DNA of 41,328 bases from Halobellus captivus (GCF_007655485.1 NZ_VJXQ01000005.1:184063-225390), one strand, 5' to 3'. Positions 17,867 to 25,810 are shown, counted from the first letter of the stretch. Notes: generated by a model not told the origin, from the letters alone. Translations and numbers: made by a program.

Positions 17867-18715
17867 ATGCCCCGAAGAAGTGTATTATTCACGCCTGGTA
17901 ACAAACCGGACCTGTTCAGCAAGGCAGTCAAAGTGAGCCCTGACACGGTCGTTTTTGATCTTGAGGACGCTGTTCCATCAACACAAAAAGATTCGGCGAT
18001 CGGTGCCGTTTCGAGGTTCTTGACAGAGGTTTCAACGCCCCCCGGTACGGAACTCTGTGTCCGTCTCAATCGGGGAGATGATGGGATAGCCGAGCTCCAA
18101 TCGTTCAAACGGGATGGTGTACTTCCGAACCTTGACGCCGTGATGCTCCCCAAAACAGAGTCTGTAGCTGATGTCAATCGGATTGGACAGGCGCTCCCCG
18201 ATAAGGGTGACTCACTCAAGGTATTCGCTCTCATCGAAACTGCAAAAGGGATTCTTTCGGCCGCTGAGATCGCAAGTGGATCGCAGACTGACGCATTAGT
18301 ATTAGGTGGTGAAGACTTTGCAACGGATATCAATGCCCGGCGCACGGCGACAGGAGCAGAGATACAGTATGCCCGTCAGCACTTGATTGTGGCAGCAGCT
18401 GCACACAATGTGGATGCGATAGATACGGTGTATACCAACTATGAGGATACTGAAGAGCTTCAGAAAGTATCGAAGCAAGCCGTGGATTTGGGATTTGATG
18501 GGAAGCTCGCGATCCATCCATCACAGGTAGAGGTTATCACCACTGCGTTCACCCCGGACGATGCAGAGATTGCTTGGGCAAAAAAGGTCGTCAAGGCCAA
18601 CAAGGACGCTTCTGATGGCGCATTCAGTGTTGACGGTCAAATGATCGACGCACCGGTACTCAAGCAGGCTGAAAATATCCTCGAACGGGCAAGCGATAAT
18701 TCTACAGACGGGTAA
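17867..18715 (+). CDS. HpcH/HpaI (CitE-like) aldolase/lyase; candidate malyl-, methylmalyl- or citramalyl-CoA lyase
   Basis: TIM-barrel lyase of 282 aa. It starts MPRRSVLFTPGNKP, typical of CitE/Mcl proteins. DLEDAV (31-36) is visible, as are Arg66, the metal ligand Glu124 in ALIETAKGI, and Glu149-Asp150 in LGGEDFATDI. The family cleaves beta-hydroxyacyl-CoAs: citryl-, malyl-, beta-methylmalyl- or citramalyl-CoA. It is divergent from the MaoC-type hydratase and CoA-transferase genes. Together they form the three-step set seen in itaconate degradation, where (S)-citramalyl-CoA gives acetyl-CoA and pyruvate. The gene is followed 152 nt later by an IclR regulator on the same strand. The free-standing CitE citrate lyase beta subunit is unlikely, as no CitD or CitF is present. 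Confidence 0.9.
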   Translation: MPRRSVLFTPGNKPDLFSKAVKVSPDTVVFDLEDAVPSTQKDSAIGAVSRFLTEVSTPPGTELCVRLNRGDDGIAELQSFKRDGVLPNLDAVMLPKTESVADVNRIGQALPDKGDSLKVFALIETAKGILSAAEIASGSQTDALVLGGEDFATDINARRTATGAEIQYARQHLIVAAAAHNVDAIDTVYTNYEDTEELQKVSKQAVDLGFDGKLAIHPSQVEVITTAFTPDDAEIAWAKKVVKANKDASDGAFSVDGQMIDAPVLKQAENILERASDNSTDG

Positions 18716-18837
18716 CTACCACCGTCTCAGCTGACTCTCTAGCAATTACCCATACTACTGCGGTAACGGATGTCGGATTACGATTCTCCACGACCTCTCA
18801 AACTTATCGGAACCCGCGCGTCGGCTCCGTGAATGGG

Positions 18838-18845
18838 TTTAATTA
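18838..18845 (+). promoter_or_regulatory. TATA box of the IclR regulator gene
   Basis: TTTAATTA lies about 26 nt before ATG 18868. It overlaps the beginning of a longer GTG-initiated frame (18829), which is therefore not used. Confidence 0.5.
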
Positions 18846-18867
18846 TCTTGGATATCTATCCTCTGAT

Positions 18868-19671
18868 ATGGAATCTAAATCAACGCTCACCACCGTCACG
18901 CGGGCATTCACTGTTCTTGATATTCTGTGGGAACACGAAAGCTTGACCCCAAAAGAATTGGCTAATAAGATGGATATTCCTTTGAGTACCGCGCATAGCT
19001 ATTTGCACACGCTTGCGGAAACAGGATATGTGGACCGAGAGAAGGGCCGTTATAAACCGGGGTTATTATTTTTCACAAACGGCAATAAATTGAAACACCG
19101 AGAAGCACTCTTCCACAAAGCCAAACCGGAGCTGCAGCGAATAGCCAACGAAACTGGGGAAGCCGCTGTGCTCCACATTGAATACAAGGGGAAAGCGGTT
19201 GTATTTCACATCGAAGAGGGGTCACAAGCAGTTGATGTTGGAATTTACCCTGGGATCAGTGCACCGCTACATACGATTGCAGGCGGGAAAGCTATCCTCG
19301 CACACTACTCTCAGGATCGTGTTCGCGAAATTGCGGAGAAACGAGGTCTGGACCCCGTTACTGAGCATTCAATCACGGACCTCCCGACGCTCACTGATGA
19401 GTTAGAGGCTGTTCGAGAGAATGGATACGCTGCCGACTGGGACGAGCAGGTGATTGGAATGGGGATGGTTGCCGCGCCACTTCTCATCAACAAGGCGGAT
19501 TCCAACAGCGTTCGGGGCGTTGACGTCGACATACTTGGATCAGTGACTATCAACTGCCCAACAGGGCGTATTCGTGAACAGGAGTATCGGACTAAATTGA
19601 TACGATACGTCAGAGAGGCTGCTGATACAATTATTGTTAATTACCAATACGGCGGTGGTGGTTCCACATAG
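18868..19671 (+). CDS. IclR-family transcriptional regulator
   Basis: DNA-binding regulator of 267 aa. The N-terminal winged helix-turn-helix covers about residues 5-65, with the recognition helix around DIPLSTAHSYLHTLAETGYV. The C-terminal effector-binding domain (about 80-255) shows the typical LHTIAGGKAILAH, NGYAADWDEQV and VAAPL segments. IclR proteins sense small organic acids and control adjacent catabolic genes. Here the neighbours are the CitE-type lyase upstream and the PrpD-like gene downstream, so both are candidate targets. It is the only dedicated regulator in the catabolic part of the window. Confidence 0.92.
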   Translation: MESKSTLTTVTRAFTVLDILWEHESLTPKELANKMDIPLSTAHSYLHTLAETGYVDREKGRYKPGLLFFTNGNKLKHREALFHKAKPELQRIANETGEAAVLHIEYKGKAVVFHIEEGSQAVDVGIYPGISAPLHTIAGGKAILAHYSQDRVREIAEKRGLDPVTEHSITDLPTLTDELEAVRENGYAADWDEQVIGMGMVAAPLLINKADSNSVRGVDVDILGSVTINCPTGRIREQEYRTKLIRYVREAADTIIVNYQYGGGGST

Positions 19672-19994
19672 CGAATCTGCTCACCGAGGCAACCGACGCT
19701 TAGATCACCCATATTTCATCCCTCAACGGAGTTCAGAGGGCTGGATCGTGAGAAGCATCCGTCCGCTTTGGATGCTCCGAGTTGACAATCGAGGATACGA
19801 GCCGGGCATACAATATCCAATATTGCCGGATTTGAGTTTAAATTTGGATTGTGCACTGTGGAAATAACAAGCGTACATCTATGATATCCTTTGGTAGTTC
19901 GATCGGGATTTTTGGTGTCTTGTTCCATTTGGTATCTCAAAACCTAATTGTTATTCGTTCACAAGTGACCTATGGCTTGTAATGTTAATTCATA

Positions 19995-20012
19995 CCACAT
20001 CCGCATATGTGG
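19995..20012. promoter_or_regulatory. Candidate operator: inverted repeat next to a TATA box
   Basis: CCACAT and ATGTGG arms are separated by 6 nt and end 3 nt before CTATAAAATA. This is the position where an archaeal activator or repressor would act. The neighbouring IclR regulator is the obvious candidate, with no direct evidence. Confidence 0.3.
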
Positions 20013-20130
20013 GATCTATAAAATAACTGCCAATATTGAGCTATATTCTCCGCTTATCAGCCTTCACATCCTGTTTGTAGTGCTGGACCCATCGGCACAG
20101 TACTACTCACAGAACGACCACATCCACCAG

Positions 20131-20139
20131 TAATTATTT
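20131..20139 (+). promoter_or_regulatory. TATA-like element before the PrpD-like gene at 20167
   Basis: TAATTATTT lies 28-36 nt before GTG 20167. A palindrome CTGATC-AATC-GATCAG (20152-20167) covers the presumed transcription start and could be an operator. Confidence 0.4.
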
Positions 20140-20166
20140 GTGACTACTCCGCTGATCAATCGATCA

Positions 20167-21552
20167 GTGTCCACCAGTAATTCATCCGCAAACGACGATC
20201 TCGTAGATGCACTATGCTCGTTCGCCACTGAGCTATCATACGAGGATATTCCCCCAGAGACGATTGAAACGGCGAAACTCCGGCTCTTTGATTCAGTAGC
20301 GGTCGGTCTGATGGCCCTCAAAGAGGAGCCCGTACAACGACTGGTTTCCCACGCAGCAACGAAAAGTAGTACTGAGAACGCGTCGATACTTGGAACAGAT
20401 CAGACCGCCTCTCTGGAGTATGCCGCTTTCTCCAACGCTGGAATGATTCGATACCTCGATTGGAACGATACATACCTGACAGCCGAGGCTGCTCACCCAT
20501 CCGGTAACGTGGGTGCCATCTTGGCAGCCGGTGAAGTTAATGAGAGCAACGGGCGCGACATACTCTTGGCAACAGTTCTCGCTTATGAGATCCAGTGCCG
20601 ACTTTGCGACCTGGCCAGCTTTACCGGCAACGGGTTTGATCACGTGAATTACGGTCTGGCCTCCATTCCCCTCGCCGTCGGGAAACTGATGAACCTCTCG
20701 AAAAAGCAGCTAAAAGAAGCTGTGAGCATTTCGTTAACTGGTCACCTCGGGCTCCTGCAGGCGCGACAAGCCCCGCTCTCGGAGTGGAAGAGCTTCGCGT
20801 TTGGCAACGTTGCGCGCAATGGGGTAGTCGCGGCGGAGTTGGCCCAGAGTGGAATCCGGGGTCCATCCCAGGTATTTACCGGGACATACGGTATTGATAG
20901 CGTTGTTGATCCTGGTTTGAATCCCGCTGACCTGGCCCTTAGTGATGGGTTTCTAATCGACAAGACACATCTCAAGCGGTACCCAATTTGTCACCACATC
21001 CTTGCTGGTATCGACTGTGTAACCGACATTGTCGAAGAGACAGGTTTAGATCCCACAGACATTCGCTCCATAGACGTAGATACCTACGACATCGCGATTC
21101 GAGCAACTGCCGGATCCGGAAGATGGCGTCCGACGACTCGTGGTACCGCAGACCACTCGCTTCCCTACTGCCTCGCACGGACGCTTATCGACGGGACAAT
21201 CGGTCCCGATGAACTTGACGAGAGCCGATTGGAGGAAGACGATGTCGTGGCATTGATGGATACGATCGAGGTTCATCATGATGAGTCATTCACCGAGCGA
21301 TACGGAGATACCTTCTCACACAGGGTAACTATCGAAACAACCACTGACGAGGTTGAGCATCGTGTCGATTATCCCCAAGGGCATTTCAAGAATCCGCTCA
21401 AAACCCAGGATGTGGCCGACAAGGTTCTCAACCACTCCCACTGCTCACCAACAGCCGTCGATGATCTCCGAACAGCTATCGAGGAGATCGACAGTGCGAC
21501 CGATATCAGCGATGTACTTCGCTCCGCGGCTAGAATAGGCCAACAAATCTAG
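20167..21552 (+). CDS. MmgE/PrpD family protein (2-methylcitrate dehydratase-like)
   Basis: Soluble protein of 461 aa with the two-domain PrpD fold. The active-site segment is YLDWNDTYL (96-104) with Asp98, Asp101, Thr102 and then His110 in HPSGN. Thr-to-His spacing is 8, as I recall it for PrpD, and longer than the 6 of cis-aconitate decarboxylase. AYEIQCRLCD, GFDHVNYG and LKRYPICHH are further family landmarks. GTG 20167 is preferred to GTG 20140 because a TATA element lies just before it and the N-terminus then fits the paralogue at 29839. Likely chemistry is dehydration or isomerisation of a hydroxy-di- or tricarboxylic acid. No prpB or prpC lies in view, so a methylcitrate cycle role is doubtful. 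Confidence 0.88.
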   Translation: MSTSNSSANDDLVDALCSFATELSYEDIPPETIETAKLRLFDSVAVGLMALKEEPVQRLVSHAATKSSTENASILGTDQTASLEYAAFSNAGMIRYLDWNDTYLTAEAAHPSGNVGAILAAGEVNESNGRDILLATVLAYEIQCRLCDLASFTGNGFDHVNYGLASIPLAVGKLMNLSKKQLKEAVSISLTGHLGLLQARQAPLSEWKSFAFGNVARNGVVAAELAQSGIRGPSQVFTGTYGIDSVVDPGLNPADLALSDGFLIDKTHLKRYPICHHILAGIDCVTDIVEETGLDPTDIRSIDVDTYDIAIRATAGSGRWRPTTRGTADHSLPYCLARTLIDGTIGPDELDESRLEEDDVVALMDTIEVHHDESFTERYGDTFSHRVTIETTTDEVEHRVDYPQGHFKNPLKTQDVADKVLNHSHCSPTAVDDLRTAIEEIDSATDISDVLRSAARIGQQI

Positions 21553-21579
21553 AGATACGGTAGCGGCGAAGTTTCCCGC

Positions 21580-22572
21580 CTACTTGTGACCCACAACATT
21601 GACTGCATTATAGGGCTCCTCTAGGTAAGTGACGTTGCTTTTCGACAGCGAGATTTCCAGTGCCTCGACTGCATCTTCAAGGTGCTCAATACTTGTCACG
21701 CCAATAAGAGGGGCATCAACGTAGTCATTCTGGAATAACCACGCGAGAGCGATCTGGGCCATACTCACACCCTTCTCTTCAGCGAGCGCCTCCACACGCT
21801 CGTTGATTTCGATTCCGCCGTTGGCTCTGTAGGCATCGATGCGTTTGCTGATCCGATCATCCTTGCTGATGTGCTGTCCGCGTTCAGTCCGAGTAAATTC
21901 CTCGTGCGGTCGAGTTAAAAACCCACGCGCGAGTGCGCTCCACGGGACGACGCCGATTCCTTTCTGTTCACACAACGGAAGCATCTCCCGTTCTTCTTCC
22001 CGGTAGGTCAAATTATACTGATTCTGCATCGTCGAAAATGACTCGGTGTGTAGGATCTCGCTTTGACGTAGCGACTCTGCGAACTGATACGCCCACATTG
22101 AGCAGGCACCGATGTTGTGGACTAACCCGTCTTCAACAGCCGTATCGAGTGCTTTCAGCGTCTCATCAATCGGAGTGGAGTAATCCCACCGGTGAATCTG
22201 ATAGAGATCGACTCGGTCCATCGAGAGGCGGTCTAGACTATGTCGTAGCTCTTGATCGATTGACTTTCGGGAGAGTCCACCAGAGTTCGGGTTGTCCTCG
22301 TCCATCTGTCCAAGGACTTTCGTTCCAACGACGAGTCGTTCCCGATCGTATTCGGAGAGCACATTCCCGAGGACCCGCTCTGAATCTCCGTAGGAGTATA
22401 CGTTTGCAGTATCGAAAAAATTGACACCCAAATCAATCGCTCGCTCGATTATCTCTCTGGACTGTTCCTCACCAAGCACCCAGTCCCGTCGTGCGTTCGA
22501 GCCGAAGCTCATACAGCCAAGACAAATCTTCGAAACAGTCATCCCAGTCTCACCCAGTGTGGTGTATTCCAT
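21580..22572 (-). CDS. Aldo/keto reductase
   Basis: NADP(H)-dependent TIM-barrel reductase of 330 aa. The catalytic tetrad is visible as Asp54 and Tyr59 in FDTANVYSYG, Lys85 in VVGTKV and His127 in YQIHRWD. The C-terminal GVTSIEHLEDAVEAL segment binds the adenosine phosphate. It resembles the YajO/IolS-type soluble reductases. ATG 22572 is used because TATATAA (22594-22600) lies about 25 nt upstream; a GTG at 22608 would start ahead of that box. It is convergent with the PrpD-like gene (27 nt between stops) and lies upstream of the second beta-hydroxyacid dehydrogenase. Broad carbonyl reduction is possible; the substrate is unknown. Confidence 0.92.
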   Translation of the reverse strand: MEYTTLGETGMTVSKICLGCMSFGSNARRDWVLGEEQSREIIERAIDLGVNFFDTANVYSYGDSERVLGNVLSEYDRERLVVGTKVLGQMDEDNPNSGGLSRKSIDQELRHSLDRLSMDRVDLYQIHRWDYSTPIDETLKALDTAVEDGLVHNIGACSMWAYQFAESLRQSEILHTESFSTMQNQYNLTYREEEREMLPLCEQKGIGVVPWSALARGFLTRPHEEFTRTERGQHISKDDRISKRIDAYRANGGIEINERVEALAEEKGVSMAQIALAWLFQNDYVDAPLIGVTSIEHLEDAVEALEISLSKSNVTYLEEPYNAVNVVGHK

Positions 22573-22593
22573 ACCCGACCAATGATCGACTTG

Positions 22594-22600
22594 TATATAA
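22594..22600 (-). promoter_or_regulatory. TATA box of the aldo/keto reductase gene
   Basis: TTATATA on the minus strand, centred 25 nt before ATG 22572. It indicates a leaderless transcript. Confidence 0.55.
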
Positions 22601-22657
22601 TTCCTCACCCGACTACCTCAGCGAATCGGTCCGGTGACTCGCCAGGGTCAGTTTCAA

Positions 22658-23605
22658 TTAGGCGGTGTAAACCGGGTCGTCAATGTCAACTTCGACCTCG
22701 TCATCAGATTCGAGGGAGCTTCCTGTCCACTCCTCGAATACCTTCACCACGGCACTAGATCCTTCGTCGGCGTATCCGCTCGCCGCGGCAGCAGTGTAGA
22801 GCTGCAGTATCGAATTCGTAACGTGCATTGGGAAGTCGATGTCTTCGCCAGCCCGGAGCGCAAACCGAAGATCCTTTTGTGAAGATTTCACCGGGAAGCT
22901 CGGGGAGAAATCCCGGTTCAGCGCAGACGGCACCGCAACCCTAAACATCACCGAACTACCCGCACCATACTTCAGCGTTTCAAAGAGGTCCTGACTGTCG
23001 AGGCCTTGCGCTACGCCCAGTGACAGTGCTTCGAGTGAAAGGACCACGTGTCCTAGCGCCATGATATTGCTCACAAGCTTCGTCGCTTTTCCGTTCCCGA
23101 CGGCACCCATATAATGGAACTCCCGTGACATTGAAGCCAACACTGACTGGATGTCTTCATCGTCGTATAGTGCTCTGTCGCCGCCGATGGGTAGCACCAT
23201 CGTCCCATTTCGGGCGAATTGTGGCCCGCCAGAGAGAAATGGAGCATCCAACATTTCAATACCTCGCTCGTCGAGTTCCTTTGCGAGCTGTCTCGCTGGT
23301 TCTGGTGGGATCGTACTCTGTTCGATGCACACTAGTCCGTCGTGGGCACCCTCAACGATTCCGCCGTCCCCAAGGTACACCTCTTCGACGATTTCGGGGT
23401 AATTGAGTGCGGTTAGGAGAATATCTGACTCTGCAGCGACTTCGGCTCCCGAAGCAGCGATGTCACCACCGTATTCGGAAAGTGAATCGCAAGCCTCCTC
23501 ACTGATGTCGAACCCGAGTACGTCAAAGCCATCATCTATCAGACACTTAGCCACACTTCCGCCCATACTTCCAAGTCCTATCTGGCCAACAGTAATCTCC
23601 GGCAT
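22658..23605 (-). CDS. NAD(P)-dependent beta-hydroxyacid dehydrogenase, second paralogue
   Basis: 3-hydroxyisobutyrate dehydrogenase-family enzyme of 315 aa. It has the Rossmann loop GLGSMGG (10-16), DAPFLSGGP substrate segment (120-128) and KLVSN with catalytic Lys176; the first Asn of the usual KxxNN motif is Ser here. ATG 23605 is used because the TATA ATATAA (23626-23631) lies just upstream; the longer frame from 23647 would overlap it. Identity to the protein at 3605-4558 is roughly 55-60% by eye over the whole length, with shared blocks PSALNRDF and FPMHV. It is divergent from the thioredoxin-like gene across 122 nt. It probably handles a related but not identical hydroxyacid. Confidence 0.9.
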   Translation of the reverse strand: MPEITVGQIGLGSMGGSVAKCLIDDGFDVLGFDISEEACDSLSEYGGDIAASGAEVAAESDILLTALNYPEIVEEVYLGDGGIVEGAHDGLVCIEQSTIPPEPARQLAKELDERGIEMLDAPFLSGGPQFARNGTMVLPIGGDRALYDDEDIQSVLASMSREFHYMGAVGNGKATKLVSNIMALGHVVLSLEALSLGVAQGLDSQDLFETLKYGAGSSVMFRVAVPSALNRDFSPSFPVKSSQKDLRFALRAGEDIDFPMHVTNSILQLYTAAAASGYADEGSSAVVKVFEEWTGSSLESDDEVEVDIDDPVYTA

Positions 23606-23625
23606 AGCGCTGAATTCTCTTCGTG

Positions 23626-23631
23626 ATATAA
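23626..23631 (-). promoter_or_regulatory. TATA box of the second beta-hydroxyacid dehydrogenase gene
   Basis: TTATAT on the minus strand, about 23 nt before ATG 23605. It supports that start over the longer frame. Confidence 0.5.
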
Positions 23632-23727
23632 GTATTTGTTGGGGCATTACCGGTAAGTGGGGTACTGAACGAGAGGATTGGAACGGGGATCAATATTTAA
23701 CCGGCAGTAATCCCAAGCCCCGATCGT

Positions 23728-24411
23728 ATGAATGCCGAACCTCACGTCGATCCCGAAAACCTCCTCGAATCCCTGATCGAGGCAGGCGTATTCCAGTTGC
23801 AAGCCGACTCAATCGCGTTTTCTGATGATTTTCTCCGAGAACTCGATCGGACACGTGATCGCCTGAACGGAACGAGTCGGGACGACAAGCGACCCATCGT
23901 CGATGCAGTGACAACGGACGCAACAGAAACAGACACTCTACTAACGCTGAGTGATCAAGTACCAGCTATCGTTCCCGAATATCTGACGCTCGCCGAACAG
24001 ACCGGTTTGACACACACCGACCGGTTGCGGACACTCCCGTTCTTCGATACCGTTCTCAATTCTCCGCCAGACGGAGGTGCCCCCGAAGCGTTCGTTTCAA
24101 TCTCTGGAGAGCGACTCCCGCTCTACGTACTGCTTCACGATACGGCGATCATTTACGTTTGGCGCGACGATTGCCCGCCATGTGAAGAGGTACGCACAAC
24201 CTTCGACGCCATATTTGATTCTGCACCAACTGATATTGCACTCTTTGCGACCTATGGGCCTGACGCCGCAAAAAAATTGGATGAATGGTACGATGTGGTC
24301 GGCGGACCCGCGACGCTATTTTTCTCCGATGGGCAGGTCGAAGCACGAATGTATGGTGCGTACGCCCAGTCCGTCTTGGAGACGGAGATCGATCGTCATC
24401 GAACCGACTAA
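23728..24411 (+). CDS. Thioredoxin-fold protein with CPPC motif and N-terminal helical extension
   Basis: Protein of 227 aa without signal peptide. The C-terminal half (about 128-225) is a thioredoxin fold: a beta strand IIYVWRDD, then CPPC (149-152) starting a helix, and the cis-Pro loop VGGPATLFF with Pro194. The first 125 residues are mostly helical and acidic and are not recognised. They may be a partner-binding domain, as in haloarchaeal thioredoxin-like proteins. A TATA (TATTTAA, 23694-23700) supports ATG 23728. It is convergent with the second flavoprotein (10 nt between stops). A role in thiol/disulfide maintenance of a catabolic enzyme is possible but speculative. Confidence 0.78.
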   Translation: MNAEPHVDPENLLESLIEAGVFQLQADSIAFSDDFLRELDRTRDRLNGTSRDDKRPIVDAVTTDATETDTLLTLSDQVPAIVPEYLTLAEQTGLTHTDRLRTLPFFDTVLNSPPDGGAPEAFVSISGERLPLYVLLHDTAIIYVWRDDCPPCEEVRTTFDAIFDSAPTDIALFATYGPDAAKKLDEWYDVVGGPATLFFSDGQVEARMYGAYAQSVLETEIDRHRTD

Positions 24412-24421
24412 CGGCAGCGCC

Positions 24422-25810
24422 TCAGTGTTGACCGGATACCGTCTGTTTCGCCCGCTTCGCTGCGTGCTCTCCTGCCACTCGTCCCGCCGCAAGTCCAAGT
24501 GAAAGGCCACCGCCATAGTAACCTTCCTCCGTGCGTTTTCCAACCTCAACTCCGGCGGCATACAATCCTGGAATGGGTTCCCGTGCAGACTCACCGTTTG
24601 TTTCCGGCTTATACGGTAGTGTGCTTGTAGAGACCGTACGAGACACAACCTGGGCATTTTCATCGATATCGAGGCCGCCGACAAAATACAAAATGGCTGG
24701 CAGCACCTTGACTGCGTAGAACGGTGCACGGTCGATCGGATCCCGGTACCCTTCCCGTGGTGGTTGGAGTGCCGTGTCGCGTTCACCGCGAACAACGGCG
24801 TTGAACTCTGTAATTGTCTTGTGGACCTGATCCCCGTCGACGCCCTGTGCATCAAGTTTATCACACAGTTGATCGAGAGAGTCGGTCTGGATTACCGTAC
24901 CGCCAAACTCCCGGGCCATTTCAAGCCGTTCTTCGACTGTGCTTTGGTACCGACTATCCATCTCGTATATGTCCTGATCGATGATCAGGTAGACCTCGCC
25001 TTCAACGTCCTTCAGATAATCCTTCACGAATTTATCACTCTGGGAGGCGGAGGCCGATTCATCCGTGAATCGATATCCCTCGGTCGTGACTGCGATTGAT
25101 GACGTGTCGTATATCTGCCCACAACGCATATCCTCGAACGCGATCTCTGCTGGCGGTGAGGGACGTGTTACCCCGATCGGCTCGGAGAGATTTTCGGTAG
25201 ACTTCGCTCCCACCTCTTTCGCCGCGAAATACCCGTCGCCCGTTGACCACGGATCACGCCCCAAAAGGAGGTCAGAGTGTGGAAAGTACTCTGAGAGGAT
25301 CGCTCCGTTCGCGCTCCGACCACCGGCAGCGAGAACGACACTTGGCGCGTTGATCTCAAACGGCTCGTTTTCCGGCGTGGCTGCGACCACACCGGTAACC
25401 TCTCCGTCTTCATCAGTACGCAATTCCTTGAACGGCGTTTCGGTCAGCAACTCTCCACCCATCTCCTCGATAAGCTCCTGCATTCGATCGGCAAACTGAG
25501 GTGGATTGATCCGAATCCGCGACGTTACGGATTCTCCGTGCTCCCATTCCTGCATCCGGTTGACCTCGACGTCGTTACCTTCGAGCCACTGCAGCCCGTC
25601 TTCGATCGGTTCAGATAGGTCGACGTTTCGGTCTGCGTCTTCGTCGACCGCGATGTACCCTCCTGTGACACGTGTCGTCCCACCAACCTTGTCTCCTTTT
25701 TCCAGCACAATCACGTCTGCACCCTCTTCAAGCGCTCTAACCGCAGAAACAAGGCCACCCATTCCCGATCCGACGACTACGACATCAGTGTTTCGACTCT
25801 CTAGACGCAT
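24422..25810 (-). CDS. FAD-dependent oxidoreductase, FAD_binding_2, second paralogue
   Basis: Flavoprotein of 462 aa. It has VVGSGMGG (12-19) for the FAD ADP moiety, EKGDKVGGTTRVTGG, a PFYAVKVLPAILYFVGGLDI segment, and the C-terminal IPGLYAAGVEVGK plus GGGLSLGLAAGRVAG. As with the first paralogue it belongs with fumarate reductase, ketosteroid dehydrogenase and tricarballylate dehydrogenase flavoproteins. There is no signal peptide and no heme motif (CxxCH), so electrons must come from or go to a separate carrier; the ETF pair at 33584-35325 is one candidate. A TATA (CATATA at 25835-25840, minus strand) lies 25 nt before the ATG. Confidence 0.9.
   Translation of the reverse strand: MRLESRNTDVVVVGSGMGGLVSAVRALEEGADVIVLEKGDKVGGTTRVTGGYIAVDEDADRNVDLSEPIEDGLQWLEGNDVEVNRMQEWEHGESVTSRIRINPPQFADRMQELIEEMGGELLTETPFKELRTDEDGEVTGVVAATPENEPFEINAPSVVLAAGGRSANGAILSEYFPHSDLLLGRDPWSTGDGYFAAKEVGAKSTENLSEPIGVTRPSPPAEIAFEDMRCGQIYDTSSIAVTTEGYRFTDESASASQSDKFVKDYLKDVEGEVYLIIDQDIYEMDSRYQSTVEERLEMAREFGGTVIQTDSLDQLCDKLDAQGVDGDQVHKTITEFNAVVRGERDTALQPPREGYRDPIDRAPFYAVKVLPAILYFVGGLDIDENAQVVSRTVSTSTLPYKPETNGESAREPIPGLYAAGVEVGKRTEEGYYGGGLSLGLAAGRVAGEHAAKRAKQTVSGQH

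Larger units (their letters stand above)
19672..20166. other. AT-rich intergenic region with palindromes and a strong TATA; possible regulatory region
   Basis: 495 nt without a credible gene. It contains the arm pair CAATAT-CCA-ATATTG (19811-19825), a second copy of the palindrome CAATATTG (20031-20038), and the repeat CCACAT-CCGCAT-ATGTGG (19995-20012). The last lies directly before a good TATA (CTATAAAATA, 20016-20025). A transcript from that TATA would start near 20045-20050, about 120 nt before the PrpD-like start. Confidence 0.4.

Noticed and set aside
15600-18715. Haloarchaeal methylaspartate cycle genes
   Set aside because: Glutamate mutase, methylaspartate ammonia-lyase and the CaiB-type transferase are absent, and the CoA-transferase here is of another family.
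20167-21552. Cis-aconitate decarboxylase (itaconate-forming) as the name for the PrpD-like gene, tempting next to an itaconate-type trio
   Set aside because: The spacing between the Thr and the HPS His matches PrpD rather than the decarboxylase. Making and degrading itaconate in one cluster also needs stronger evidence.
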